A DNA stretch of 64,000 nucleotides from Ananas comosus (Eukaryota; Streptophyta; Magnoliopsida; Poales; Bromeliaceae). Both the position numbers and the translations under genes were made by a program. The DNA is taken from NCBI RefSeq assembly GCF_001540865.1, contig NC_033626.1, positions 14,079,422 to 14,143,421 on the forward strand, written 5' to 3'. Shown here one piece after another: positions 33,861 through 46,724 of the stretch (its first letter is position 1; every line of letters begins with the position of its first letter). The notes under the pieces are model-generated. The model made no database searches. It was not told the DNA's origin and was given only the letters and a program-made list of their open reading frames with translations.

Positions 33861-36286
33861 TTTTTTCTGGGAATATTTTTTGTTTTGGTAATGTTTGCCA
33901 TGTCTACTCCTTCCTAAGGGACAGATAATTTGGTATCTTTCTAAATTTCTAATACAATCATGATATTTAGATGTTCTACAAAAACACGGGGACCTCTTTT
34001 TTCTAATTATTATAACCTGGTACTCACACTAACTTGATCACTTCTTAGATTAATATGATCATATTTCTGATTAATAGGCCAGAGGACTTTGTTATTGTTT
34101 GTGGTGCAACAATATTAGAAATTTAGAAATGTTGTACGGGTCTGTGGACATTGATTATGTAAGCTATTAATCCAGTTAATTCCGCCTTTCTTATTTATTG
34201 TTTGATACTGCACTTTTCAATTAAGCTGCTAGAGTTCCCTTTTATATTTGCTGTATCTGTCCTATTTTACATTCTGCTGCCTGCCTACTCTTCTTTGTTC
34301 TCCATTCTCTGCCCACAAACTTGCTGTGTTTTTGTTACGTTCTCTTCAATTACCCCATCAGGTATATTCTCAAGTAATATATAAATTTCTTTCTCCCTTC
34401 TTACAATTTATCCATATAGTTCTTCGATGATGGTTTTAATTTCCTTTAACGATAAGTAGAAGGTATGTCAACAAGCACAAAAGTAAAATGGTCCTAGAGA
34501 ACATCTAGTCCAGTATCTTTGTTAGTTTATTCGTTGCTAAAATTTATGCGCAGTAATATATCAGTACACTAATTGCACTTGCATCGAAGTGTGGGGCTGC
34601 TTGTGTATTGTTCTTGCACTTGGTAATCTCTAATTCGCAAACTTGCCATATTATTGGTATGTTGGGCTAACATATGAAATTTAGATGATTTTTCGTGATT
34701 GTGCATTCACTTTAAGCAGAGTGTTGGTTTGAACGATTCGAGGCTTGGAATGGGCTTCTTATCGTTGGTGTTTGGTTTAAATCGAATCTCCCAAAAAAAT
34801 TCCCACATAGAGGTGAGAATTAGTTTTGATTTCAAAAAATATTGAGAAATTTTTTTTTTTTGCCACTAATAATTATTTGAATATAAATATTATAATTATT
34901 TTTTATTAATAATTATTTAAATTTAAATATGTTAAATTAAATTTTAATTTTTGAATTTCACTGCATACAAGATTTCGATTTTGATTCTTATTGTGAATCA
35001 AAAAAATTTAGTTTCTCACTTTTATTTTTGGTTCCTGAAGGAAAAGTAAATTAAACTCCCTTTGTACTCATCTTTTTTTGTATCATCGTCAGCCAATTAC
35101 TACATGCTTTTTATGTTGCTATAGCAATATTATCTTAAAATGAAACATGCTCATCTTTTTGGTAGGGCGTCATCATTAGTCGCTGTTGGGCGCTTGGGCC
35201 TCTGCATCCGAACAAGAATAGTGATACTGGTTCAATGAATCGGATGATAGTGCATTATTAAATATTAGTTTCTATTATATTAAATCATACATCTCGTGGA
35301 CAAATAGGAACACATACAACAATCAATTACCGAAACCAAACTATTGGCAATCGAAAATGGATCAAATTAAGCTGAAATTGTCGGTTCAATTTAACTTCAG
35401 AGTTTTAGTTTTGTTGTTTGATTTGTCAGATGACTTTCTTGATGAGTTAAGTTAGAATATTCTCAAAAGCACCAAAAAAGTAAAATATTTTTGAATTTTT
35501 AACCATGGAATGAAGAGATGTAGAGTTGAAATGGTGGTGGTAGGTGATGGTGGGTAAAATAGTATTTGATTTAAAGACTATTAGTAATTAAAAAGTAGAT
35601 CTAAGGGTTAAAAATTTAGAAGCACCAACGAACTTAGGACTTTTAAAAATATTCAAGTTCAATTTCTTTCTCAATCTCCATTCTTTTTCTGTGGAATTTC
35701 GTTTGTTGTAATCATGTTTGTCAGTTGCCCGTCCCTTTTTATTTTATTTCATTATCCTTTGGTTGGTTGCGGGCATGTGGGCCCCGCACAACACATCAGC
35801 AATAGGGGGGCGTTGCACAGTAGAGTTTTTTTGCGCTTGAGAATTAGCTGCGGGGCTTCGAAGGCGACGGTCAGATTGGGCGGCTCTCATCGCCACATGA
35901 GTTGTGCGCGCCTGTATGGATGAGATAAGTCCGCAATTTACGATACTACCCTCGCGATCTCTTTCAACGCACCACCATCGTCGGCGGGCGAAAAGTGGGC
36001 CGGTCCAAATTTGGGTCCCACCGTAGTCGGCGGCCCATGGTTCCTTCTCCTTTTTTTCTTCTGCGCCCCTTGGAATAGGGGCAATTTGGGAAGAAAGTAA
36101 AAAAAAAAAAAAAAAAAAGGCCTCTCGGATTATCTGAAGGGCTGGAATATAATAATAATAACCACCGTGATATACCACGGTCACGGGCCTTCGCCCTTCT
36201 GGCACGGGATGTGGAGAAATTATTTACCGCACCGGGTGTATGCGCTCGTCTCTACCACACCATTCTAATAATAATTTTTAAAAAAC

Positions 36287-36430
36287 CAACCGGCAAAGGG
36301 CTTGGTGGTTGGTATCCAAGACTCAAGTTCGAATCTTATTTGATTCATATTTCTTGCTAAGTTTATTTCTAAATAAAATAAACGAAGCAGATAGCATGCT
36401 ATCTTTCTCTAAAAAAAAAACAAAAAAAAA
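36287..36430 (+). mobile_element. SINE copy, forward orientation
   Basis: The clearest sense-oriented copy. It begins in the tRNA-like head (GGCAAAGGGCTTGGTGG), has a B-box-like CAAGTTCGAATC at 36324-36335, then the body (GCTAAGTTTATTTC, AAATAAAATAAACGAAGC, ATAGCATGCTATC) and ends in a poly(A) tail. The first bases of the head seem missing. No clear target-site duplication was found. Confidence 0.7.
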
Positions 36431-36845
36431 ATTCTAAAACTAGGTAGGATTGTTTTATAATTTATAAAAAATGTATAAAAAGTATAGTTATTTGATATCT
36501 GACTATTTTCATAAAAACATATGATTGATAGGTTGGAATCTGATTGGATATGCAATGCACCACGTGCAGGCAAGAATTGGGTGGTCTGGCTGATCTGCGC
36601 TTGCTGGTCAGTGACATATCACGGCGACAGCGTGAAGCAGCAGCGTATACAGTTCAAGCAAAGGCAACTCTGTAGTGTAGATACGCACGAAGCAGCAGAC
36701 CCACCACTTTCGGAAATATGAAAAGTCAAAAAAAAAAAAAAAAAGGAGAGAAAATCCCAAGCATTTGTGCCCGATTGCGCGTGCCAACGCGGCGTCGTTG
36801 CCCCCCTTCGCGATTACCGACCGACCGACTAGGGAGGGGCCTCCT

Positions 36846-36853
36846 TAAATAAA
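36846..36853 (+). promoter_or_regulatory. TATA-like box of the A20/AN1 gene
   Basis: TAAATAAA lies about 120 bp before the ATG at 36974, leaving a leader of ~90 nt. Confidence 0.5.
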
Positions 36854-36973
36854 CGAAGCCAACCCCCGCCCCAATTCCTCTTCTGTGCCTCTCGCTAGGT
36901 AGTAGGGGCCATCTCCTCGATCATATTCCCAATCTCCTCCAAACCCTACTCCTAATCCCCCACAAGGAAAATC

Positions 36974-37453
36974 ATGGCTCAGCGAGAAAAAGAGGAGACG
37001 GAGCTCCAAGCCCCCGAAACCCTCACCCTCTGCGTCAACAACTGCGGCTTCTACGGCAACCCCGCCACCAATAACATGTGCAAAACCTGCTTCAAAGCCT
37101 CCGCCGCGTCCGCGTCCGCGTCCGCGTGCGCGTGCTCGTCCGCGTCCGCGTCCGCAACCATCTGCTCCTCTCCGCCGCCCTCTGTCTCCGTCCCCGAGAA
37201 GCCGAGAGCGGATCCGAAGCGGTCGCGTCCGGATCCGGCGGCGGCGCAAGCGGCGAGGAAGGTGAAACGGTGCGCCCGGTGCACGAAGAGGGTGGGGTTG
37301 ACGGGGTTCCGGTGCCGGTGCGGCGAGCTGTTCTGCGGGGAGCACCGGTACTCGGACCGGCACGCGTGCGTCTTCGACTACAAGACCGCCGGGAGGGAGG
37401 CCATCGCACGGGAGAATCCGCTGGTCAGGGCGTCCAAAATCATTAAGATCTGA
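36974..37453 (+). CDS. SAP: A20/AN1 zinc-finger stress-associated protein
   Basis: A single exon of 159 residues. The A20 finger is at residues 20-39 (C20-x3-C24-x11-C36-x2-C39, with [12 protein letters not shown]). A low-complexity linker of Ser-Ala and Cys repeats follows, encoded by a GCGTCC hexanucleotide repeat. The C-terminal AN1 finger runs [37 protein letters not shown]. The protein ends [17 protein letters not shown], the usual tail of plant SAPs. Such proteins are induced by cold, salt or drought and can bind ubiquitin or act as ubiquitin ligases. Intronless structure and length are normal for the family. Confidence 0.95.
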   Translation: MAQREKEETELQAPETLTLCVNNCGFYGNPATNNMCKTCFKASAASASASACACSSASASATICSSPPPSVSVPEKPRADPKRSRPDPAAAQAARKVKRCARCTKRVGLTGFRCRCGELFCGEHRYSDRHACVFDYKTAGREAIARENPLVRASKIIKI

Positions 37454-39220
37454 TCTCGGTTTCGAGGGGACCGTCTAATTTGGAGCTTAAATTCGGGACT
37501 TGGGAGTAAAACGAAAAGGAGAAGATACATATATTTTTGTTGGAATTTGGAAAGAGAGAAAAAAAAAAATAATAGTAGTTTTTTACACACAAGAAGAAGA
37601 GGAAAAAAAACAAAAAAAACGAGAAAAGGTGCTTCATTAGCGTTATTGTGCTTGTGGACTCTTCTCTGGTATCTATCGAGATGTCTAAAATTTTATAATA
37701 TTCAGAAATTTTGTGATTCAAGTAGAAGAGAAATAACGCGGTGGAGATATTTCGTTTGGTAGTCTGAAAGTTTTAGTTGTTTCTGTGCTACAATATTAAA
37801 TGAAAAGAATTCGTCCGAAGGTCAAAGAATCAGAACAATACCAGCAAAAGTAAAAGAGGTTTATAATGGCGCACGCACCTTAAGAGGGCCCTCTGCAGTG
37901 CTCATGATGAGTCATTCACATATATAATTTTTTTTTTCTTTTTTCTCTTTTACAGCATTCTGTGAGGGAGAGAGAGAGAGAGAGAGAGAGTGCGGAAAAG
38001 ATATCAATCTATCAACTTTTTTTTGTTCAAATAAATTTAGTTAAAATATAAAATAATTAATAATTAAATTTTTAATTTGAAATCTTGAGTATTAACTACC
38101 AGATTTTTTACCAATTGCTTTAGATAGGAACAGTCTCTGTTGCACTGTTTTAGCTGCAGCTGTAGGGTATATCTCTATACATTGACAATTATTATTTGTT
38201 TTGTATATTCTTAAGCAGTCCGGCATACCAGTTGCTCATCATTAATATATAGCACACTAATTATGTTAAAGTTAGAGAACACATAAATGATGAAGAATGC
38301 ATCAATAGATACTGGCTAGCTTAGTCCATCATGCCAGCTGACTACCACAAGAAGTTCCGGCATGTAACAATTTACTTTGCGACCCAAAAAAACAAGAAAA
38401 AGGCAAAAAGGGTTGAAAACTCCATGTAGAGCCCATTGGGCTGGTTGTCGGTTTTAATTCCTTAAATAAAGCTTGGGCTTTCATCTGCTGATCGTCCAAA
38501 TTTGTTTTCGGGGCCTCCGCATCAGAGCTAGTGGGCTCAGGCCTGCCCTTAGGTCCCACATATCCCAAACTATGAACTTCTTTCTATATTCTGCACCCCT
38601 CGCGATGAACGACGAACATCCCCGATGATCGCGCCCCAACTTGACCGGGCAATTTCAAGGAAGAAGCGAATGGTGCGGCGCGCCGTCCAGAAGAATAGGA
38701 AGTGAAATGAATCAATAAAACAGGCTGATGCAGTTGTTCTAATTCTACAGTTTTACTTTCCAAGTCAGAATGTTTGGCGTGAAATTTCATAGCTAAGCCA
38801 GTTTGACCGGCTGGTTTCATCCGATTTTTAAAACATTGTTTACGTGCTGCGGGTAAGGGCCTGTTGGTCCATGAAGGCCATGTTCGAGCCTAATATGCTT
38901 TGGGCTGGACCTATAAGTTTAGCAGGCCCCTTTGGAAAATCTGGCCAATTTGCAACCTAGGCCTAGGTGAGACGCGATTTGAAGGCCCAATTAGGAGAGT
39001 TGCGCATCAAATCAACGAGTCAGAACTTCCGGTTCGAGCCAGGTGTAGACCAGATTTACTCTACCCGACACATCTGCACCGACACGAGCGAAGGGCGTTC
39101 ACGTGATGGCTACTTGCGTAATTTCACGTCGAAGTTTCGGTTTCCTATATAAACCCTGTGCTCTCGCATCTCTAGGGTTTCTTCTCCAGCCGCAGCTCTT
39201 GTTTTGCGGTTGTTGGATCG

Positions 39221-39258
<38 letters not shown>

Positions 39259-39282
39259 GGGGGGAGCTCGGAGGCGGCGACA
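37454..39282. other. Intergenic: SAP 3' flank and eL31 promoter
   Basis: AT-rich 3' flank, a GA microsatellite near 37966-37990, and no supported gene. The minus-strand frames at 38329-38568 and 38584-38820 show no recognisable domain. Confidence 0.5.
39146..39180 (+). promoter_or_regulatory. eL31 core promoter: TATA box and telo-box
   Basis: TATATAAA at 39146-39153 is followed by CTAGGGTTT (a reverse telo-box) at 39172-39180, near the expected start site. This pairing is typical of plant ribosomal protein genes. A GA microsatellite (about 39221-39256) fills part of the leader. Confidence 0.75.
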
Positions 39283-40953
39283 ATGGTGGAGAAGGCGAGC
39301 AAAGGTAGGAAGGAGGAGGTGGTGACGCGGGAGTACACCATCAACCTCCACAAACGACTCCATGGATGGTAATCGCCTTTCTCCCCATTATCTCGCTTTG
39401 GATTTGTTTTGAACTTATCTTTTTTCTGTGACGGAGCGATCGCAGTTATCTGAAATTAAGGTGGATAAAATGATGTTGTTCGGAAGCAATCCTTTTTTGC
39501 TAGTTATTTTCTTCCATTTTTTTAGGTGTAATTTGATTTATTTTACCATATATATTTGTTTTGATTAAGTTCTGTATGCAGATAGATTAATGGTAAGCTG
39601 TGCACTTTGTTCTCCTCTTACGAAAGAGAGTTCTATTGGATATGTATAATTGTAGGAGGACGGAAACTTGATAAAAAGCTCGAGTTCATGTGGTGCTTAG
39701 GATCTTATTTTGGCTCATTATGAATCATAGATCTAATCAGAATGTTGGTGTTGGATGATCATATATTCTAGATAATAAAGGTTAAAAATGTGTGGATACA
39801 CCCTCAGTTATGTGTCATTTTGGGATAAACATTCTAAACACTCTTCAACTCTTTTGTTGTGTTGATTAATTTGGAGATTCTGTCGAAGTTAACCAATCCA
39901 TTAGTTATGCCCTGTTAATTATCAACAGAATCTACATTCCTGACAGCTGAAAAGCCAATAAAATCTCCAATAACACTAACTCTAAATGACTTAAATCAAG
40001 TCAATATGTTGAGAACTTGAGATACATAGTTTGACAATCTCTTAATTTTCTCAGTCGTGAGATTCGTCGATGCCTCACATTTTTTCAGCAATTGTATTTT
40101 CAATGACTGGAAGTTGTTGTATGCTTGCAAGAATTGGGAAATTTGTATAGACTGCTATGGCGAGTATGATAACTGTTTAACTTGGCACAGATAAGTGTCT
40201 ATATTTTTTCAGGAAGAAAAAATACAAAAAATTTCGGAGAAAGAGTACATAATTGGGTCAAACCAAATAGGGAACTATTGTAGTTTTACTGGAGGGGACT
40301 CTAATGGTTGCAAATATTGGTGTGGTCTTGGAAACTAGATCAAACTAAATAGACTTCTTCTATCTTCTCTGTAAGGAGGGTTCAATTATCCTCTTTTCTG
40401 GCTGAAGGGTTTTATTAATTTTTCCGAAAAAGCACAATATTTCCTTTGCAATGATATATACATACTGGCTTTTATGTGTAACTTTTGACTTGTCATGCTG
40501 TGCGCTGTGGGAGATATTGAGAACATATAACACCACCTAGCAGTGACTACTTATAAGAGAGGATTGAGTATTCTTGTAGAGGATAACTGGTTGTATTTTA
40601 TTTGTTATCTTCGAAATCAATATAGTTAATGCAAGCTGCGTGCTCAGTGCTCACTCTCTTTTTCGAGCAGCACTTTTAAGAAGATGGCTCCCAAGGCAAT
40701 TAAGGAGATAAAGAAGTTCGCGGAGAAGGCGATGGGCACCACTGACGTGAGAGTCGATGTGAAGCTCAACAAGCACATATGGAGCAGAGGGGTTCGAAGC
40801 GTACCGAGGCGGGTCCGTGTTAGAATCGCACGTAAGAGGAACGACGAGGAGGACGCCAAAGAAGAGCTCTTCTCTCTGGTTACAGTTGCTGAGGTCCCTG
40901 CGGAGGGGTTCAAGGGCTTGGGGACCAAAATTGTCGATGACGATACAGACTAA
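39283..40953 (+). CDS. RPL31: 60S ribosomal protein eL31
   Basis: Exons 39283-39368 and 40671-40953 give 122 residues: [20 protein letters not shown] ... [29 protein letters not shown] ... [20 protein letters not shown] ... [20 protein letters not shown] ... [10 protein letters not shown]. The Cys codon of HGC is split by the ~1.3-kb intron (TG|C). Matches eL31 over its full usual length. It is a component of the large ribosomal subunit near the peptide exit tunnel. The 3' open frame begins before the acceptor, so only its part from TFKK onward is coding. Confidence 0.96.
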
Positions 40954-43246
40954 GTTATCTTTTGCTTCTATCTTTTGTTATGGTTATCTAGGTTTCGCGT
41001 GCTAGCGTCTGCCTTGGCGAAAATTTTGGATTCATTAATGAATTGATGGACGATAAATTAAGGCTGTATTAGAGATGTTTGAGAAGTTATTCTCCTCTCA
41101 TGCTGCACATTCCTGTTTAATTGTTTTTGAGCTTTTAAGTCGAACAAATCGAAGTTTTATTCAACTGTTTACGTCTTCAGCTAGTGATTGCAGTCCACGT
41201 TACTTGTCAACTTTTGGTATCCTAATTATTCTTTGCACTCCTCCACTGGTGGAGGGAAAAATTATTGCTTGTGTCTGGTGCGTCGGTACATTCCTGAACC
41301 ATGTTTCTGTTGTCCGTGAATTCTATCTGGTATTTTAATTTCTTCTCTTCTCAACTAAGTTATACCAGTTCCTTAGAAATTCGCAGAACGCCAGTTAATG
41401 GCTTTCTTTCACGGTAAGTACAGGTAAGGACGTCCGTGCTTTGTATAATGTTGACGTCGAGTGTTCAATTTAAAAGTTCAAAACTACAGTAATAATTGTT
41501 GTATATATAGCCATTTTGTAAGAACAATGTGAAATATGATGGAATTTGCTCACGATGTGTATGGTGGTTGTATAAAGAGGGTTAAAGAGCGAGTTTTTCA
41601 TCATGTTTCTATATATCTACCATTATTCGTATTCTCTCTATCTGTCTCTTTGGTTTTCATTTTTATCCTCTTTTCTTCTCTTACTTAGAAGTAATGACCA
41701 ATAATCGCCTCGGGGCATTGGAGCAATTTGCTTAATTTGGTAGTGCTTAATAGGGGCAGGTCCATGCTCCATAAGAACATCTTCTTTCAGCTAAAAAATC
41801 TATCATTTAAGAGACAGTCGGATTATACAATACAATTTTTTATACAATAATTGGCGTAACTCAGTGGGGATACACCCTTCCCGCTTTATATGATTTCTAC
41901 AGCTTCTTACAAGGCATACCATTTATATATAATTTTTATTTTAACTGACACGAGTAAAGAGGTGCATTCACCTGAGGCGAGAATCTATCAGTGCGTTGCT
42001 AAAAATAGCTCAAAAAATTTGTAGGCAAACGAAGGGACGGGACAAATTAAAACACTGTCGAGCTGTTTCAGGACATTGATTTTCTAACCCAAAAATGCTC
42101 TGCATACTACTTACAACTTCGATATCATTTTAAACGTCGTGTAATTTAACGATTGCTCATATGTGCACCTATTATGTAATTAACTATGATTATATATGCG
42201 CATTCGTAAGATGATGTAGAAGTTGTTAGCAAACACAGCGTTGCTTTTTCTAAAATTTACAACTTCCTCTATATATTTAAACAGGCAATCTCTATCCACA
42301 CAGCATGAACTATTTAGCAGAGACCCCGAAAGCATTTCCATAATACAGGTCTTACTAATCAATCTATGGAAGAAGATGCATTGACACACTAATCTATAGA
42401 ACTAGGCTGAAATGCTATCAATAACACAAAACTATTGGTGCTATTAATTTTTTAGCCCTTGAATTAAAAAATATACGGTTAGGATGATGTGGGCCCTCTA
42501 GGATTGAGTGAGTGGTTGGTTGAATAGTACAATCTAACGAGTAAAAATAATCAAAGAAGTTAATCTAACAATAAAAAACTTGATAATGCCAAGTGCTTGG
42601 TGCTATCGACAGCATAGCAACCAGACTCCTAATCTCTATTATATAGTTAATATGTTTATAAAGTAATTTTTATTATAATAACTCCAGAATAATTACCCGC
42701 TTTGTTTTAATTTTTTTAAAAAAATATATAAATTTAATTAAATTTAAAATTTAAAATTTAAAATTTAAAATATTGATAATTTAAATTTTTTGACGCTTGC
42801 GTTAGATATGGTTGGTAATTTGTCAGTGGATCGTGAACAGGAGTTGAATGAAGTATCTCTCTTTGTTACAGTGTTAGACTTGAGTGGCGACTGTTGAGTG
42901 GCAGTTCAAGTAGTATGAGGCAGCTTCGGGGCGTTTTAGCAGCAGCGGCAGCATAAGCGCCGCAACATAAGCGGCTGGGATTGGGACTAATAAGCTCGCT
43001 CTGTGGGGCTTCTTATATCGAACGCAGAGGAAGCCACTTCCGTTCCATGGCTATGGCTTTTTGATTTTTTGAAGCAGCCCCAATCCTCTAGAGGATTCCA
43101 GGTGCTGCTTCTAATTGCGATAAACGGTAAAACCAATATCCGGGAGTTTTGAGCGTCGAAACCCCACGAATCTCCGCAGGAAAGTTGAAGACGACGAAGA
43201 AGAAGAAGAAGAAGAAGAAGAAGAAGAGAGGGGAGGAGAGAGAGTG
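40954..43246. other. Intergenic region
   Basis: eL31 3' flank, then AT-rich DNA with AATTTAAA repeats (about 42736-42770). A GAA microsatellite (about 43193-43227) lies in the probable leader of the bHLH gene. No gene was seen. Confidence 0.5.
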
Positions 43247-43587
43247 ATGTACGGATCTCCTCAGGGAGCGGGCACGCGGAAGGATCTGAGCGGTCCGTTC
43301 CCACCGGCGTCGGCATCGGAGGACTCCGACCTCCTCCTGCTCCACCGCCATCACGAGCAGCAGCAGCAGATGACGAGCTCCGGGTTGCTCCGCTACAAGT
43401 CGGCGCCGGGCGCCCTGCTCGGCGAAATCGGCGACGACTTCTTCAACCCCGCAGCGGAGAGCGTGTTGAGCGACTTCTGGGACAATTCGTCGAACAGTTT
43501 CCGGGCGCCGGAGCCGTCTCCGCAGCAGGATCTCATCCGCCAAACCAGCTTTCCTGCCCCACCCTTGCACTTCAACGTAGAAAAAGG

Positions 43588-43632
<45 letters not shown>

Positions 43633-44752
43633 GCCCTCTCCCTCTCCCTCTCCCTCTCCCTCTCTCTCCGAAAATTGTAAAAGGTTTACCCGAGATTACA
43701 TATACGACTCCGGCTCATCAGATGCAGTAACAAAGTATAGATTGATGCCTACTGTTCATCTCCTATGTTATTTTGATATCCATGCATAAATTAACTTTTT
43801 AGCGACTTACTTTGGCTGCTTAGGACCCGGTCACAGCAGAGGCGGTGGCGGCGGTGGCTGCAGGACTTATAATCCAGTGGGTTTTCCCAATAACAATAAC
43901 TCGTTGGATCAAAACCGCTCGGGCCCCAGCCCTTCAGATCTCCAGGCATATCAATTAGTTTTCTCTCTCTCTCTCAATCAATCGTCTTTCGTAAGAGATT
44001 TAAATGGTTGGTTCTTACACTATCTGATTCTTCAGGATCAGAATGTAGGGGTGCAGAAGCACCAGGATTTTGAGCTGGCCCACCAGCTCAGCCTCCCGCT
44101 GACCTCATCGGAGTTGGCCGCCGCGGTCGACAAGTTCGGTCGGCAGTTCCAGGACGCAGTCCCTTGCAGGATCCGCGCCAAGAGAGGCTGCGCCACCCAC
44201 CCGCGGAGCATCGCGGAGAGAGTACGTAATTATGCGTCGTTGGTTTCCCGCCAATCATTTCAAATTCTACCTGCGGATCGATTGACAGGCTTATAATTTT
44301 GTGCTTCGTTCAATATTCATCTGCGAACTTGCAGGTGCGGCGAACTCGGATCAGCGAGAGAATGAGGAAGCTACAGGAGCTCGTTCCCAACATGGACAAG
44401 GTTGGTTCTTGGTTCTTATATAGATATATATTTGTATACATATATATCCAATGGAACAGTAACTTGTTGCAAATTTGATCAAGTAGAATTAACATTACGT
44501 ACTCTGACTTTTTTTTTTCCTTTCCTTTTTTGGTGATTGGATGAATAGCAGCAAACGAGCACTGCCGAAATGCTAGATTTGGCCGTTGACTACATTAAAG
44601 ACCTGGAGGAGAAAGTCAAGGTAAGTGTATACGTTGAAGATGTAATCCCTTTCCATCGTGTGGTAGTGCTGTGCGTTTGACAATGTCTCTGGTTCTTGAA
44701 GACGTTGAAGGAGAGCATGTTTGGATGCACGTGTTCTTCTAGCAAGAGCTAA
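43247..44752 (+). CDS. FBH-type bHLH transcription factor (bHLH80/122/130-like)
   Basis: Six exons: 43247-43586, 43824-43945, 44036-44221, 44335-44400, 44552-44620, 44702-44752; 277 residues. The N-terminus has SGLLRYKSAPGALLGEIGDDFF and LIRQTSFPAPPLHF, the R-x-x-SAP and RQxS-P motifs of this subfamily. The basic region and helix-loop-helix are VPCRIRAKRGCATHPRSIAER|VRRTRISERMRKLQELVPNMDK|QTSTAEMLDLAVDYIKDLEEKVK, lacking the classical E-box Glu pattern as in relatives. The C-terminus has the GCTCSSSKS cysteine end. By family knowledge, FBH/AKS proteins activate CONSTANS and guard-cell channel genes. Two oddities: exon 2 ends at a GC donor (CAG|GCATAT), and exon 5 has a tandem AG acceptor (TAGCAG). 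The splice choice giving MDKQT was taken because it matches relatives. Confidence 0.88.
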
Positions 44753-45279
44753 AGCCCTAAAGCCCTGCTCCAAAACAAACACCATGGATACGGAAGTCAA
44801 CGCAATAGCAAGCGCCAAGCAGTGCCGACACAATTATATATCAACTGCTGAAGGGAGATATTCTTAAACTTGGTCGCCATTCGCTGTTGAATTTGACTAG
44901 ATTTGATGAATCGGATTTGTGGTAGCAATAACTCTCTTAACGATGTTATCCCGTAAAGATGGCACTTATCTTGAACTTCTCGTATGTATATCAATCCAGA
45001 CTAGCTATCGACCGATATTTATCGTTGGTTCAAAACTGAAATGTCAAGATAAAAATTGAAGAATGGAATAGAACGGACACTACACGAAGTTTTCTTAGGG
45101 CTATCTGTAGATAGTACAGAAGTGTTTTGAAAGGATAGAGATTGGTGAGCTGAACAAATGTATAGTGTTTCTTGCTTTGGTAAGTTGAATGCATCTGCCA
45201 CCATGTTGTGTGTATATATGTACCTGTTTCAAGTATTAAAGTTCGTTGAACACTAGCTTCTTTTGTACATCACCGCACG

Positions 45280-45291
<12 letters not shown>

Positions 45292-45326
<35 letters not shown>
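45292..45326. repeat. Poly(T) run of about 35 bases
   Basis: An uninterrupted T run; its length in the assembly is unreliable. It may be the tail of an old retroposed copy, but no body was recognised next to it. Confidence 0.85.
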
Positions 45327-45327
<1 letters not shown>

Positions 45328-46724
45328 GCTCTATATGTCCGGTGTCTGAACGTTGAGAATTCTCTTGCCGTGGATGGCCTAACATGATCTAATACTCCAA
45401 GTATTAGTTCACCACAATGTCTTGGTTGGACGGCAATTTACCTTTTGCCTTGCAAAAAAAGCTATGTATGTACAAGCTTACACATCAAATGTCTACTTCA
45501 TTTTGGTTGGGGATAAGACATACATTTATTAACAACGACTATCATCTTGGAAACAATTTTCAGACTCTTGAAAATTAAGACATTTAGACGCGCCTTCCGG
45601 AGCACTTAATGTATTACGCAACAGAACTCAATTTTGTTTTGAAATTAACAAAGAATTATCCAGTTGTCCCATACGGGGACCTAATGAGTTTCTTTTCCTC
45701 GTGAAAATGGCGTCAAATTTTGAACCAAATATGTCTATAATCTTTCTCAAAAAAAAAAAATGTCTATAACGAAGAATAACTCTGTAAAAGCCACCGCAAA
45801 TACCCATCTCAAAGAATACTTTGCATAAGATCATGACGGGTCAAAAAAGTAATTAACATTGGAATTGCGGTTGTGACTTGTGAACGGCAGTGGAAGGAGG
45901 TCAAGATCAGAACAGCCGTATTTCGCAATCTCTCTGCCCTCTTCGAAGGGGAAATACATGAAAAGGCCACAAAAAAAAAAAAAAGGGAAAAAAAAGATGA
46001 CCTTTCCTTTTTTCTTGTTCCCTATTGGTATCGGCAGCAGCAACGTAGTACCAAAGACGACTGCCGTACATACACATAAAACAGACTCTAAATCTTCGAT
46101 TTTCTCATTTAAAAATCTAAACCTTTTTTTAAGTTTTCAATTTTAATATAAATAAAAATTGATTATATTGGTGTTAAAATGTAAATCATTGGATGAATAA
46201 ACAGTAAGATTTATATTTAGTTCTTATGTGTACATATAGCATTGCTCAGTGTGACATACAAAAAAACAAAAAACATGCTGGAAGTACTTTCAATTGCTAA
46301 CACCCCTTGTATTATGTTTTCTACTAATGAAAACTTAATACTTTTTAAAACATAATTTAAAAATTGAGATTGAAAGTACTAATCAATGAAGGTTTAATCC
46401 AATCGACAGATGAAGCAATTATGGTGATAGAGAGAAGGAGACAGAGACTGGGCGGAAGTGCTCGGTAAAAGATAAAGGTAGAGGGCAATGAACAAAGGAA
46501 ACACACGATGGAAGCGGCATCAATACCTTTCATCATACGCGCATACATCAAACTTTTCTATATATTGAAGTAAAAAAAACCAGATACATGATAAATAAAG
46601 TCTAAAGCTTCTTAGTAATGCAACAAAATAAAAAAGAATAGAAATGAACATAAGATGCTAAAGAATACAAGCCCTAATTTATAGCTTTAGTAAAATGAAC
46701 TTCATAGTTCTACTTTCTGCAGTA

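Larger units (their letters stand above)
32300..36973. other. Intergenic region
   Basis: 4.7 kb with no supported gene. It holds the PRELI 3' flank, a 98-bp tandem duplication, AT-rich blocks (34800-35000), one SINE copy in forward orientation, and the stress-protein promoter at the right end. The minus-strand frame at 35744-36205 includes a poly-Phe run from a poly(A) tract and looks spurious. Confidence 0.5.

Noticed and set aside
35744..36205. 153-residue minus-strand frame
   Set aside because: Contains a poly-Phe run from an A tract and no family resemblance.
36287..36430. tRNA gene suggested by A/B-box-like sequence
   Set aside because: The region does not fold as a full cloverleaf by eye, and the same sequence recurs with a poly(A) tail and target-site duplications, so it is a SINE head.
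36269..36440. Target-site duplication ATTCTAA around the forward SINE
   Set aside because: Seven AT-rich bases that do not adjoin the element's head; could be chance.
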